Shown: one piece after another, positions 13,685 to 23,770 of the stretch
How the letters are laid out: each line of letters starts with the position of its first letter
Position numbering within the stretch: the stretch's first letter is position 1
Source: Antilocapra americana
Taxonomy: Eukaryota > Chordata > Mammalia > Artiodactyla > Antilocapridae
Direction of reading: 5' to 3'
Assembly: GCA_007570785.1 (NCBI GenBank)
Contig: ML664161.1
Coordinates: 2,887,260 to 2,951,259 of the forward strand
DNA: 64,000 nucleotides
Made by a program: the position numbers and the translations under genes
The notes under the pieces: generated by a model
Database searches by the model: none
What the model saw: only the letters and a program-made list of their open reading frames with translations
Told to the model about the DNA's origin: nothing

Positions 13685-14286
13685 TTGTAAAAAAGAAAAG
13701 AGATGATGGTCATTTAAAACAAAGCAAAACAGCAAAACAAAACAAAAACAGTGCTGCTTTTTTCTGGGATTTAAAATCCCCTGACTTCTTCCCTTTAATG
13801 AAAGACAGTGACTTTATTCATGGGATGTGTTCTCATGTCATGAAAGTTAGCAAATGCAAATTTGTAATTTTAAAAATTATTAAAACAATATAATTCATCT
13901 GAAGAAAATATAATAACTTCATTTTTGAAGCTGAACAATTTCTTTACTAAAATCCTAATATATCTGGGTCCAGTCAAGGAATACTTCAGATAGTACATAA
14001 TTTTTTAATTACAGGAAGAGTAATTTACATGTGAACATGTTTGGGGAGAGTTGAGGAGTGTGGATGTGAGAAAGAAAAAAGTTGAAAGAACAGGAATATA
14101 ATTTGAGGACTATAAGCATACACATCTTAAAAAAATTCAAAATATAAGTAATTATATTCTTTTTTGTCTTTTGGTTGTGACATTTTGTTTCTATCATTAG
14201 GTGATTCCAAGTGACCAAGCCTCTTATTTCAAGATTCTCTTAAATAAATTCTGTTGCTTTCATATAAAAGAAAAACCAAAGCAGCC

Positions 14287-14767
14287 AATTACTTTGCTTG
14301 TTTTAATATATCATACTAATATTAAATGCATAAATTAGTTAAAAGGAAATAATACTGTACAACACAGTGTGTATTGTCTAGATCTCCCATCCATTTTTTA
14401 AAAATATCTTTTATCAGTGGTAATAAAAATAAATTGGAGATTGGAAATGGAATTCAGATATGTTTTAGGGAAAAAACTTCTTAAAGTTATTCAGGAAAGA
14501 GAGAGTTTGAAGCGGCAAATTGTTTTAATATGCATGTAATTAATTGTCATACTTTATAATGTGAAATTTAATTAAACTAGTTCTAACCATTTGGGTTTTG
14601 AAATGCTAGGTACAACACTAAGTGAAAGAAGAGAGGAATCGATTTTATCCTTTTGATATTTTTGTTTTATACATAATAGCTTTCTTACCAGGAGTGTAAG
14701 AGAGCCAGTGATAGTTTTGCCTTGATCTACAGGAAAATGAACATTCTATAAAGGGTAAATCTATTAA
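14287..14767 (-). other. BCHE: BCHE 3' untranslated region
   Basis: Sequence after the BCHE stop codon on the minus strand. It resembles the human BCHE 3' UTR as I remember it, starting directly after the stop codon, and its length (about 480 bp) fits the known last exon of about 600 bp. It is A+T rich and free of recognisable SINE or LINE insertions. The distal end is inferred from the poly(A) signal and is uncertain by about 15 bp. Confidence 0.85.
14302..14307 (-). promoter_or_regulatory. Probable poly(A) signal ATTAAA of BCHE
   Basis: On the minus strand ATTAAA lies about 460 nt after the stop codon, in a context matching the end of the human transcript as I recall it. Cleavage would fall about 10-20 nt further on, near 14285-14292. 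No AATAAA occurs at a better place. Confidence 0.65.
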
Positions 14768-14892
14768 TTAGAGACCTGCACAGCTTTCTTTCTTGCTAGT
14801 GTAATCGTTAAATTGATTTTTCCAATCCATCATGTAATTGTTCCAGCGATGGAATCCTGCTTTCCATTCTCGTTCTGCTTCATCAATATTTC
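14768..14892 (-). CDS. BCHE: BCHE last coding exon (exon 4): C-terminal tetramerisation domain
   Basis: Butyrylcholinesterase is a secreted serine hydrolase of choline esters, active as a tetramer. This 125 nt segment completes a glycine codon with its first two bases, then encodes 40 residues (535-574, human mature numbering) and a TAA stop at 14768-14770. It is preceded on the minus strand by a TTTTACAG acceptor. The peptide starts [16 protein letters not shown] and ends KKESCAGL. It is the amphipathic WAT helix: W543, F547, W550, Y553, W557, F561 and Y564 are present, as is C571, which links dimers by a disulfide. Known of the family: the WAT helix binds a proline-rich anchor peptide. Phase 1 joins it correctly to exon 3. 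Residue 541 is Arg, where I recall Trp in human. The frame is intact, so I call a functional exon, not a pseudogene. The catalytic residues lie in exon 2, outside the window. Confidence 0.96.
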
Positions 14893-15732
14893 CTGTAAAA
14901 CACAGAATGAGTTGTATTAATCTACATTTCAATCTCTGTTTATGTTAATTAAAAAATAATTGTGATTGCAGATGCCATTTTGTCCTAGCACACTGCACAG
15001 TGATCTTTTAATTCATTATTTATTATCAACTTCTTTCACTGCCTAAAAAAACTGTATTAATTTTTTAAATACACTATATGAAAATGAAAATAATATATAC
15101 ATACAAGATGTATTCAACATAAAATGCAACACATATGAGTTCGTGTATTATGTCAAATTATATTACATATTTTTGCTTTAGTTTCTGAGAAGATATATAA
15201 ATGTTATTTTCTAGACTCCCCTAAGCATAGCAAAAATCTCATTTAACGCATCTATTTTACATATATAATTACATAGCAGAGTATTATTTCTGATGAAAAT
15301 GTTCATATATAAGTATTTATCATTAATGCATTAGGAGAACTTTGTAATTGGCATTCTACATAGATTTTACATTGATTCTAAATCAATATATTTTCATTCC
15401 ACACAAAGCCTGGTCTTTGAAAAGAGTTTATAAAAAATAGTGTAAGATAGAAGTTTATTAACTGCTTTGAAAATTAGAAAGATGACTAAGAAAATCTCTG
15501 TTTTCCAGCAGTTTGTAAAGTGTATGTATGTGTCAAGGGAGAGAAGTGTTTCTGCCAGAAATAATATGAGGCAATGAACCAAAAAGGGTTTATGTACTAC
15601 AAAAACCTTGAAATCTTGATTTATTTGAAAAGTGTATTATATTAAAGAATAAAGATTATAAACAATAGAAGCTCTTAAATTACAAGCTTTTAAAATCATA
15701 TATTTAAGTTCCTAATATAAATAGATGTAATA

Positions 15733-15810
15733 AAGCAAGAATATCATTTATTCAGATCTATAGATATTTAACATTTTTGTAGTACTTTCATGTTTTAAGT
15801 TTTTAAGAGG
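15733..15810 (+). repeat. Left copy of 78 bp direct repeat flanking BovB
   Basis: Ungapped alignment of 15733-15810 with 18129-18206 gives 61 identities in 78. The two copies end exactly at the two edges of the BovB insertion, as a target-site duplication should, but are far longer than the 8-12 bp seen around SINEs here. Confidence 0.85.
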
Positions 15811-18128
15811 TTTTGCCAAGAGATAGCACTGGTCATAGCAAACAACCTCTTCCAACAACACAACAGAATACTCTACAAATGGACATAACCAGACGGTCAA
15901 TACCAAAATCAGATTGATTATTTTCTCTGCAGCCATAAATGGAGAAGCTCCACGTGGTCAGCAAAAACAAGACTATGAGCTGACTGGAGCTTAGACTATG
16001 AACTCCTTATTAACAAATTCAGACTTAAATTGAAGAAAGTAGGGGAAGCCACTAAACCATTCAGGTATGACCTAAATCAAATACCTTATGATTATAGAGT
16101 GGAAGTGACAAAAAGATTCAAGGGATTAGATCTGATAGAGTACCTGAAGAACTATGGATGGAGGTTCATGACATTGTACAAGAGGCAGTGATCAAGACCA
16201 TCCCCAAGAAAAAGAAGTGCAAAAGGCCAAATAGTTGTCTGAGGAGGGCTTACAAATAGGTGAGAAAAGAAGAGAAGTGAAAAACAAAAGAGAAAAGAGA
16301 AAGTACACCCATTTGAATGCATAGTTCCAAAGAATAACAAAGAGAGACAAGAAAGCCTTCCTCAGTGATCAATGCAAAGAAATAGAGGAAAACAGTAGAA
16401 TGGGAATGATTAGATATCTTTTTAAGAAAAACAGAAATACCAAAAGAACATTTTATGCAAAGATGGGCACAAAAAAAGGACAGAAATGGTGTGGACCTAA
16501 CAGAAGCAGAACATATTAAGAAGAGGTGGCAAGAATACACAGAAGAACTATACAAAAAAGATCTTCATGACCCAGATAACCACGATGGTATGATCACTCA
16601 CCTAGAGCCAGACATCCTGAAATGCAAAGTCAAGTGGGCTTTAGGAAGCATCATTATGACCAAAGCTAATGGAGGTGATGGAATTCCAGTTGAGCTAGTT
16701 CAAATCCTGAAAGATGATGCTGTGAAAGGGCTACACTAAATATGTCAGCAAATTGGAAAACTCAACAGTAGTCACAGGACTAGAAAAGGTCAGGTTTCAT
16801 TCCAATCCCAAAGAAAGGCAATACAAAAGAATGCTCAAACTACTGCACAATTGCACTCATCTCACACGCTAGCAAAGTAACACTCAAAATTCTCCAAGCC
16901 AGACTTCAACAACACATGGTATTGTTGGTATTCTAGATTTTCTAGCTGCATTTAGAAAAGGCAGAAGAACCAATATCAAATTGCCAACATCTTTCAGATC
17001 ATTGAAAAAGCAATAGAGTTCCAGAAAAACATCAACTTCTGCTTTATTGACTACACTAAAGCCTTTGACTGTGTGGATCACAACAAAACTGTGGAAAATT
17101 CTTAAAGAGATGGAAATACCAAACCACCTTACCTGCCTCCTGAGAAATCTGTACGCAAATCAAGAGGCAACAGTTAGAACTGGTCACAGAACAACAGACT
17201 GGTTTCAAATAGGGAAAGGAGTATGTCAAGGCTGAATATCGTCACCCTGCTTATTTAATTCATATGCACATCATGAGAAATGCTGGGGTGGATGAAGCAC
17301 TAGCTGGAATCAAGACTGCCAGGAAAAATATCAATAACCTCAGACATGCAGATGACACTACTCTTGTAACAGAAAGTGAAGAGTGACTAAAGAGCCTTTT
17401 GATGAAAGTGAAAGAGAATGAAGAAGTTGGCTTAAAACTCAACATTCAAAAAACTAAAATCATGGCATCCAGATCTAATGCAAATAGATGGAGAAACAAT
17501 GCAAACAGTGACAGACTTTATTTTCTTGGGCTCCAAAATCATTGCAGATGGTGACTGTATACATGAAAGTAAAAGACACTTACTCCTTAGAAGACACTCC
17601 TTGTCTGTGACCAACCTAGACAACATATTAAAAAGAGGAGACATTACTTTGCTGACAAAGGTCCATCCAGTCAATGCTATGGTTTTTCCAGTAGTCATGT
17701 ATGGATGTGAGAATTGGACTATACAGAAAGCTGAGTGCTAAAGAATTGATGCTTTTCTACTGTGGTGTTGGAGAAGACCCTTGAGAGTCCCTTGGACTGC
17801 AAGGAGATTCAACCAGTCCATCCTAAAGGAGATCAGTCCTGAATGTTCATTGGAAGGACTGATACTGGAGCTGAAACTCCAATACTCTGGCCACCTGACA
17901 TGAAGAACTGACTCATTGGAAAAGACCCTGATGTTGGGAAAGATTGAAGGTGGGAGGCAAAAGGGCCGACAGAAGATGAGATGGTTGGATGGCATCACCG
18001 ACTCTATGGACATGAGTTTGAGTAAGCTCTAGCAATTGGTGATGGACAGAGAAGCCTGGCGTGCTGCAGTCCATGGGGTCACAAAGAGTCGGACATGACT
18101 GAGCTACTGAATTGAACTGAACTGAGTA
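15811..18128 (+). mobile_element. BovB (RTE) LINE, 5'-truncated, about 2.3 kb
   Basis: Begins at the end of the endonuclease region (TTTTGCCAAGAGA...GCACTGGTCATAGC) and runs through the whole reverse transcriptase to the GAACTGAACTGAG 3' tail. Remnants of the RT are readable: CFIDYTKAFDCVDHNK near 17040, TTDWFQIGKGVCQG near 17200, and the catalytic box near 17340 with YADD changed to HADD. Many stops and frameshifts; not coding. Flanked by a 78 bp direct repeat (separate entry). Confidence 0.95.
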
Positions 18129-18206
18129 AAGCTAGAAGATGGTTTATTTAAATCTATAGGTATTTTATATATTTGTAGTTCTCTCACTTTTTAAGTCTTT
18201 AGGATG
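18129..18206 (+). repeat. Right copy of 78 bp direct repeat flanking BovB
   Basis: Partner of 15733-15810 (78 percent identical, no gaps), starting directly after the BovB 3' tail. Confidence 0.85.
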
Positions 18207-19318
18207 CTGAACCACTAAAATTTAAACTAAAATAAAATTTTAAGTTATTTCAACTATTGTGAAAATAAAAACTGACAATTTTATTATATACTTTTCAGTT
18301 AAGGATTTTTGAAACTAATTATAACTTTGTAAGGTGTTAATTAGGAGAAGAATGTTCTTGTGATCTCATACTACATTATAATGCATACATAAAAATGTCT
18401 TCATATTATTAACAATGGAGCACATTCAGTGATTTGCTTTTTGTTAAATGAAAATCAAAATATTTAATGCCATTAAGAGATTCCCTGTAATTTAAGATAT
18501 ATTTAGGTTTGAAATGTTCACAGTGCTTGGACATTGGACAAATATTTGTGAGTTTACACAGAATGTCCTATTTTTATGTAAAATGTCTTTGAAAAGGTCA
18601 GTGGCTATAATTTTTTTTTGAATAAAATAACTTTTCTAAACAGTCACAAAACAGTAAACGTGGAAGAAAGATATTAAATATCCTACCAAATGATACACTC
18701 TTCTGTTCTTTTTCATGATAATTAAATGTTGTTTTAAATTTATTTACACAAAATAAGAACTCTAAAGTTTGGAAAGAACAAAACTTTTGGTATAACAAAT
18801 AAATGACTGGTAATTTACCATTTAGATGATGAATTTTAATATTTAGAGAAAAGGTCTTATATCTGATTTTCTTTTCTTCATGGAATTATATAAAATCCAG
18901 TGATTCATATAAACATAAATATATTTTTTTGTGTGTCATAATCAAATATCTATACAATTTACTTATCAAAAGTTTACTTTCTAATGTCAAAATGCTCTGT
19001 AAATCTGATTACATTTTCTCTTTAGAATTACTGAATATTGATTGAGACAATACAGTATAAAACATTTAATTATTTTCTAACAGAATCTAAAGGAACTGAA
19101 TACACTGTAATGAAAAGACAATTAAAAAAAACCTTAGTCCTATGTCATAAATCATAACCAAAATTAGAATTTTTTCTCCTCCCCTCCTTTTTTTTCCTCC
19201 CAAACTGGAATACTGTTATACTTAATTGGCTATAGATTTATCAACATCAGTGAGATGTAGTTCTATTTGTTTTGTAATTAACAGGGTGCTGCACTGTGAA
19301 ATAAAAAAAAGGGCATCA

Positions 19319-19475
19319 ATATAGGCTTTGGAGTGACATTGCTTGAAATTCCAGCTTGACCAATTATGATATTAGTATAAAAATTAACTTTTCAAATTAA
19401 TTTTCCAACTGTAAATGGAGTTGGTAATCCCTATTTGCAGTGTTGCCATGAGGGACAATTGAGATGGTGTGTACA
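19319..19475 (+). mobile_element. MIR SINE
   Basis: Boxes in MIR order: GGCTTTGGAGTGACATT, ATTCCAGCTTGACC, CAACTGTAAATGGAGTTGGT, GTTGCCATGAGG. Old and diverged; forward orientation. Confidence 0.72.
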
Positions 19476-20096
19476 TTTTGGAATCAAACCATATGCATCT
19501 ATGGGGAGCTCTGGAAATGAACTTACTGCCTTTATTACAAAAATTCATTCCTAACTTTTCTCTTTATTGAATTAGTGTAGACCTAGATCAATATCAGTAA
19601 TTTAAAAACACATTGATACATCTTTTTCAGGACTTGCATGATCTTTGTTTTGCCCACATTGTATTTTATTTGGGGGGAAGTCAGCAGTCTTCCCTACAGA
19701 AAGAGGGATAATAATTAAACTATTTTTTTGTCTTGTCAGTTAAAAAAGGGTGAGCAATATTTTACCAGAAACAGTTTAACTAGCCAAGTCTGAGGAGTTA
19801 GGACAGAACATAAGAGAAGTTATTGTTATTGTTAATCAAGATGAAGGTAGAAGACATTAATTACATTGATACTGAATGGTACTGAACATTACAATAAAAA
19901 ATAACATATTTACTGTGCTTTGAGAGGTCATGAAAATATGTTCTGTCTCCTTTACTTGCTTATTTTCCTGTTTTTCAACCAGTTATTAAAATTGCAAAGG
20001 GATTCCTAATTATTTATGGAGTAAATCATAAACTTACTAATTGCCCTGTTATAGTTTGAGGTGTGTGGTGAGATAGAGTGAACTAGGATAAACTCA

Positions 20097-20310
20097 TCAG
20101 GAAGATCTACTGGAGAAGGGATAGATCACCCACTCCAGTATTCTTGGACGTCCCTGGTGGCTCAGCTGGTAAAGAATCTGTCTGCAATGGGGGAGGCCTG
20201 GGTTCAATCCATGGGTTGGAAAGGCTATTCTGGCCTAGAGAATTCCATGTGGATTGTATAGTCCATGGAGTAGTTAAGAGTCAGACACACTGAGTAACTT
20301 TCACTTTCAT
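20097..20310 (+). mobile_element. Bov-tA SINE, composite 5' end
   Basis: A partial Bov-A unit (GAAGATCTACTGGAGAAGGG to CCAGTATTCTTGG) precedes a tRNA-headed Bov-tA (from about 20148, TCCCTGGTGGCTCAGCTGG), the dimer-like arrangement of some Bov-tA subfamilies. The flanks GATAAACTCA (20087) and GATAACTCA (20311) may be the target-site duplication with a 1 nt gap. Confidence 0.85.
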
Positions 20311-21099
20311 GATAACTCAGTCTGGGTTTTGTGAAGGCTTCGTATGCTTTTACAGTGAAATAAATAGATTAATTACTTTGACCATCAAATAACTCAAAGT
20401 CTTTTGTTTATTTGTTTGCTTTGTTTTGCTTTTAACAAGGCATGGAAAAGTCAAATATGAAAAAATACTTGATATTTTTCCTTCAAACTACCTTTTCACT
20501 ATACCATTTTTGTTTGCATTCTTGCTAACTAATTAGCAAATAGCAGAATATGAGATTCCTAAGTGACCAATCAGAATAATATTTCAGCTCTTAAAAGTAT
20601 ATTAGTCTTCTTTATTTGTATCAAGCAGTATTTCATGATTTATTCAAAAGCCAAAGGAAGAACCATTGGATCTGATTTTTTTTTAATCTGAGAAGATGCA
20701 AAGGTCAATTTTTTTCCCATTATATGAATTTACTTCCTCAATTTTAATGAAAAAATATTGATATTACATCAATATTGAATGGGTCATTTCTCTACTTCTG
20801 TTTCTTATGACTATGAAATATTATAGTTATATTTTTAGCAAAATATCTGAATTTAACAGTTGAAAAAATAGTGTATTTTATTTCTTGCAGGTGCTGGCAA
20901 TAAGAGCATAGATGTGTGCTGAAACATAGACTTTGTGTGTTAAACAAATCTTAAGGATCATTTTTTTTTAGCATATTTACTACTCAGGTGTAAACAACTG
21001 CTCAGAAGGTGCTTATGCTTATTGTACTTCCATTGTGAGTGAAGTAAACATTTCTCCTTTTAAGAAGTCGTGTTCAGTATTTACTTTTTGAAATTTTCT

Positions 21100-21254
21100 G
21101 GGCTTCCCTTGTGGCTCAGTTAGTAAGAATCTGCCTGCAATGTGGGAGACCTGGGTTCAATCCCTGGGTTGGGAAGATGCCCTGGAAAAGGGAAAGGCTA
21201 CTGCCCCGCCCCCAGTGTTCTGGCCTAGAGAATTCCAAGGACTATATTGTGAAG
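21100..21254 (+). mobile_element. Bov-tA SINE, 3'-shortened
   Basis: GGGCTTCCCTTGTGGCTCAG head and body to CTAGAGAATTCCAAGGAC, then the match stops before the GTCGCAAAGAGTCGG tail. TTACTTTT occurs on both sides (21081 and 21260). Confidence 0.88.
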
Positions 21255-21865
21255 TTACCTTACTTTTAAAAACCCAAAATGAGTATTTCCATAAAATCTT
21301 CAGTCCAGGTTATCCAAACAACCCAATTTTCAGAATATTGAAGAGTAAAATGTTTAGTTTTATGACTTGAAAAATATAAGGTATGGTAAGACCATATCTT
21401 CTTAATATTTAAATCCCTCTACATTATTTGTTTATAAAACCAAAAGACATTATATTTCAAACTATTTCTGTTTATCTAAATATAAATATTATTATTACTA
21501 ATGAATACATTGTTGATATGATAACAATTATGTCATACATTTACTTTAAAATTTATTAAATATATTTCATAAAACTCCTTTTGGGTAATTATCTGAAAAA
21601 ATAGTGATAAATATAAAATATGTTTCTAAGACACATTGGAAGTATCCCAGAGTGAAATAAGTAAGATTTCCTTACAGCTCAGTGTTCTTTACATTAGGAA
21701 GTTGTTCAGCCCTGTGAGGATAGAGCAGCATCTAGCCCAAAACATAGAGGATGGTTTATTCAACTGCTTTATAGAAGTTGGGTATTTAGAGATAGAGATT
21801 TTGAAGTACATCTTTAACAATTGTTGATACTGAAATTTTATTTTATCCACAAATACACTATAGTA

Positions 21866-22100
21866 GGGGCTTCCCAGGTGGTGCTAGTGGTGAAGAGCCC
21901 ACCTGTCAATGGATGCTGGAGATTTAAGAGACACAGGTCTGATACCTAGGTTGGGAAGATCCCCTAGAGGAGGACATGGCAACCCACTCCAGTATTCTTG
22001 CCTGGAGAATCCCATGGACAGAGGAGCTTGGCAGGCTACAGTCCATAGGGTTGCAAAGAGTTGGACCAACTGAAACAACTCAGCACGCACACATGCACAC
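21866..22100 (+). mobile_element. Bov-tA SINE, variant with GTGCTAGTGG head
   Basis: Forward copy carrying the GGTGGTGCTAGTGGTGAAG head and GACACAGG insertion typical of the Bov-tA2 subfamily, ending in a short CA-rich tail. Confidence 0.9.
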
Positions 22101-23498
22101 TGCAATAAACCACATGTGCTTGAATCAGAACGACTAAGTTGATTTTATAATAAATTAGTCATTTAAAAATTTTCCCTACTCTCAGCTTATTTTGCTTCAA
22201 ATTATGACCCTCCCATTTCAAAATACTGATATTTTAAGTAAAGATTGAGAATATATAGTCTGTGATGCGTTAAATGGTACCTCTTCTAGTCTCCTGGCAG
22301 ATTATGCATGTTTCCTTTTTGCTATTCACACCCAGAGGACACAAGGGCAGCACTGTAGCTCTGCCAAGGGATGCAGAAGCCCATCTCTGCTGTATATTGT
22401 GTCACAGAACATTTGGGAGTACACAGCGCACTGGTCTATAAGCAATGTTTTCCAAACAGGTGAAGTCCGTAATTATAATTTTGGTAAGTAATGTCTGAGA
22501 AAATCAAAAAGCATATTAAACAATCAAATACAACTCTGAAATGTCTTTATTTGCCTGAAACTAACCCTTAACCTCTCTAAGGAAGAAACTAAAATAATTA
22601 CTATATAGTGATATCTAAAATATAGCTTGAAAATTATGGAATATTATGAGAAACAGAAGGGTAAAGTCTAAAGGAACTAGTTAGCAGTATGTCCAGTAGT
22701 TGAAAGCAAATTATTTTTATTTGAAAAATATAGAAAATAGACTTGAGGAGCCACATCAGTTATAAAGAGCTGAACATTTAAAAAAAGCAAAACAAAACAA
22801 CAAAAAACAGGCAATGAATTGTATATATATGTCATTTTTCTCAGAGAATATACAGTCACTCAAGTTGATTGTTCGAGCTTAGTTAAATATTTTCTTACTA
22901 GTGAATTTTGAAGTATGATGATCTGAACCATTTTCCTAGTATTTCCTCATGTAAATCTAAGTAATCACTTTCTGAAGCATAGCTAACTAAATTACTACTT
23001 GTTTATTATGTTATATAATGTATGTGTCTGGTCTTAAATATTTCCAAGCTCAGAATATTTAGAAATATTTGGATTATGTTTTTAAATATATAAATTTTAG
23101 AGATTTTCCCCCTTAAAAATCAATCAATTTATCATTAAATTTCTTTTTGCCTCTTTTGGATTACCAATTGTATTTAGTTTTATATCAGTTCAATTTTTTA
23201 GTTCTATAAGTTGTTTATTTTATATATTTACTTTTTCAATTTCTATTAAATAATTCCACAAAAATTTGCTGAATAGAGAGATCACCCTATCTTAGTTCCA
23301 CTATTAGGTTTCACTTTCTTCTAGAGAAAATGTCTGGTTTTACTTTCTTTAAATAATATACACAGTGGAATCAATTAATTGTAAAGTCGCAGATGAACAT
23401 TATCACCCTGCCCTGGATAGTGTAACTTTTTCCCCTTTTACATACCCCACAACCAATTATTAAACCAAATACTAACAGAACAAAAAAGTAACACATAC

Positions 23499-23665
23499 CT
23501 GTAATTTCCAAAACTTTGGGGAAAAACAGTGTCCAGAATCGGCATTGTTGAGCACGTAGTTTGGTATTTACTTTTGGTGACTCTGTATTTAAGGTGAAAT
23601 ATTTTTGTTCATTGCTTTTAAAGACAGGCCATCTTGTACTATTGTTCTGGGTCCCATTTGGATTT
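23499..23665 (-). CDS. BCHE: BCHE exon 3
   Basis: Minus-strand exon of exactly 167 bp, the known size of BCHE exon 3. It is bounded by a TATTTTTAG acceptor (upper edge 23665) and a GTATGT donor (23493-23498). It encodes residues 479-533 of mature butyrylcholinesterase (starts [15 protein letters not shown], ends FFPKVLEIT), with split glycine codons on both sides. N-glycosylation sequons NGT and NST fall at N481 and N486, the two human sites. C519, which closes the C-terminal intrachain disulfide with C400, is present in the motif RAQQCRFW. This part packs on the catalytic alpha/beta-hydrolase core and leads into the WAT helix of exon 4. There is no frameshift or stop. A 138-codon minus-strand frame runs through it from intron to intron, but only these 167 bp are exonic. 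Confidence 0.97.
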
Positions 23666-23708
23666 CTAAAAATATAGAAAGGCATTATAGTTCTATTGAA
23701 GTCACTGA

Positions 23709-23714
23709 TAGATT

Positions 23715-23745
<31 letters not shown>

Positions 23746-23770
23746 ATATATATACACACACACATATATA
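23709..23770. repeat. TA/CA microsatellite next to BCHE exon 3
   Basis: Alternating TA with GTATATA interruptions, then ACACACACAC and ATATATA. On the gene strand it lies about 45-105 nt upstream of the exon 3 acceptor, between branch-point range and deeper intron. Confidence 0.9.

Larger units (their letters stand above)
1..14286. other. Intergenic DNA 3' of BCHE
   Basis: No gene is supported. Repeats are listed separately (Bov-tA, L2, MLT1, BovB, CHR). In 1-320, 570-1840, 2450-3470, 3930-5085, 5305-6325, 6815-7160, 7985-9510, 10330-11410, 11650-13355 and 13690-14286 I see only A+T-rich sequence. The reading frames there are short (90 codons at most), have no recognisable domain and look random. 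Confidence 0.7.
14893..23498 (-). other. BCHE: BCHE intron 3
   Basis: 8,606 bp between the exon 3 donor and exon 4 acceptor. It holds a 2.3 kb BovB (15811-18128) with a long flanking duplication, a MIR (about 19319-19475) and three Bov-tA copies (20097-20310, 21100-21254, 21866-22100). In 14893-15732, 18207-19318, 19476-20086, 20320-21080, 21270-21865 and 22101-23498 I see only A+T-rich intronic sequence with no reading frame or RNA gene I can support. Confidence 0.9.
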
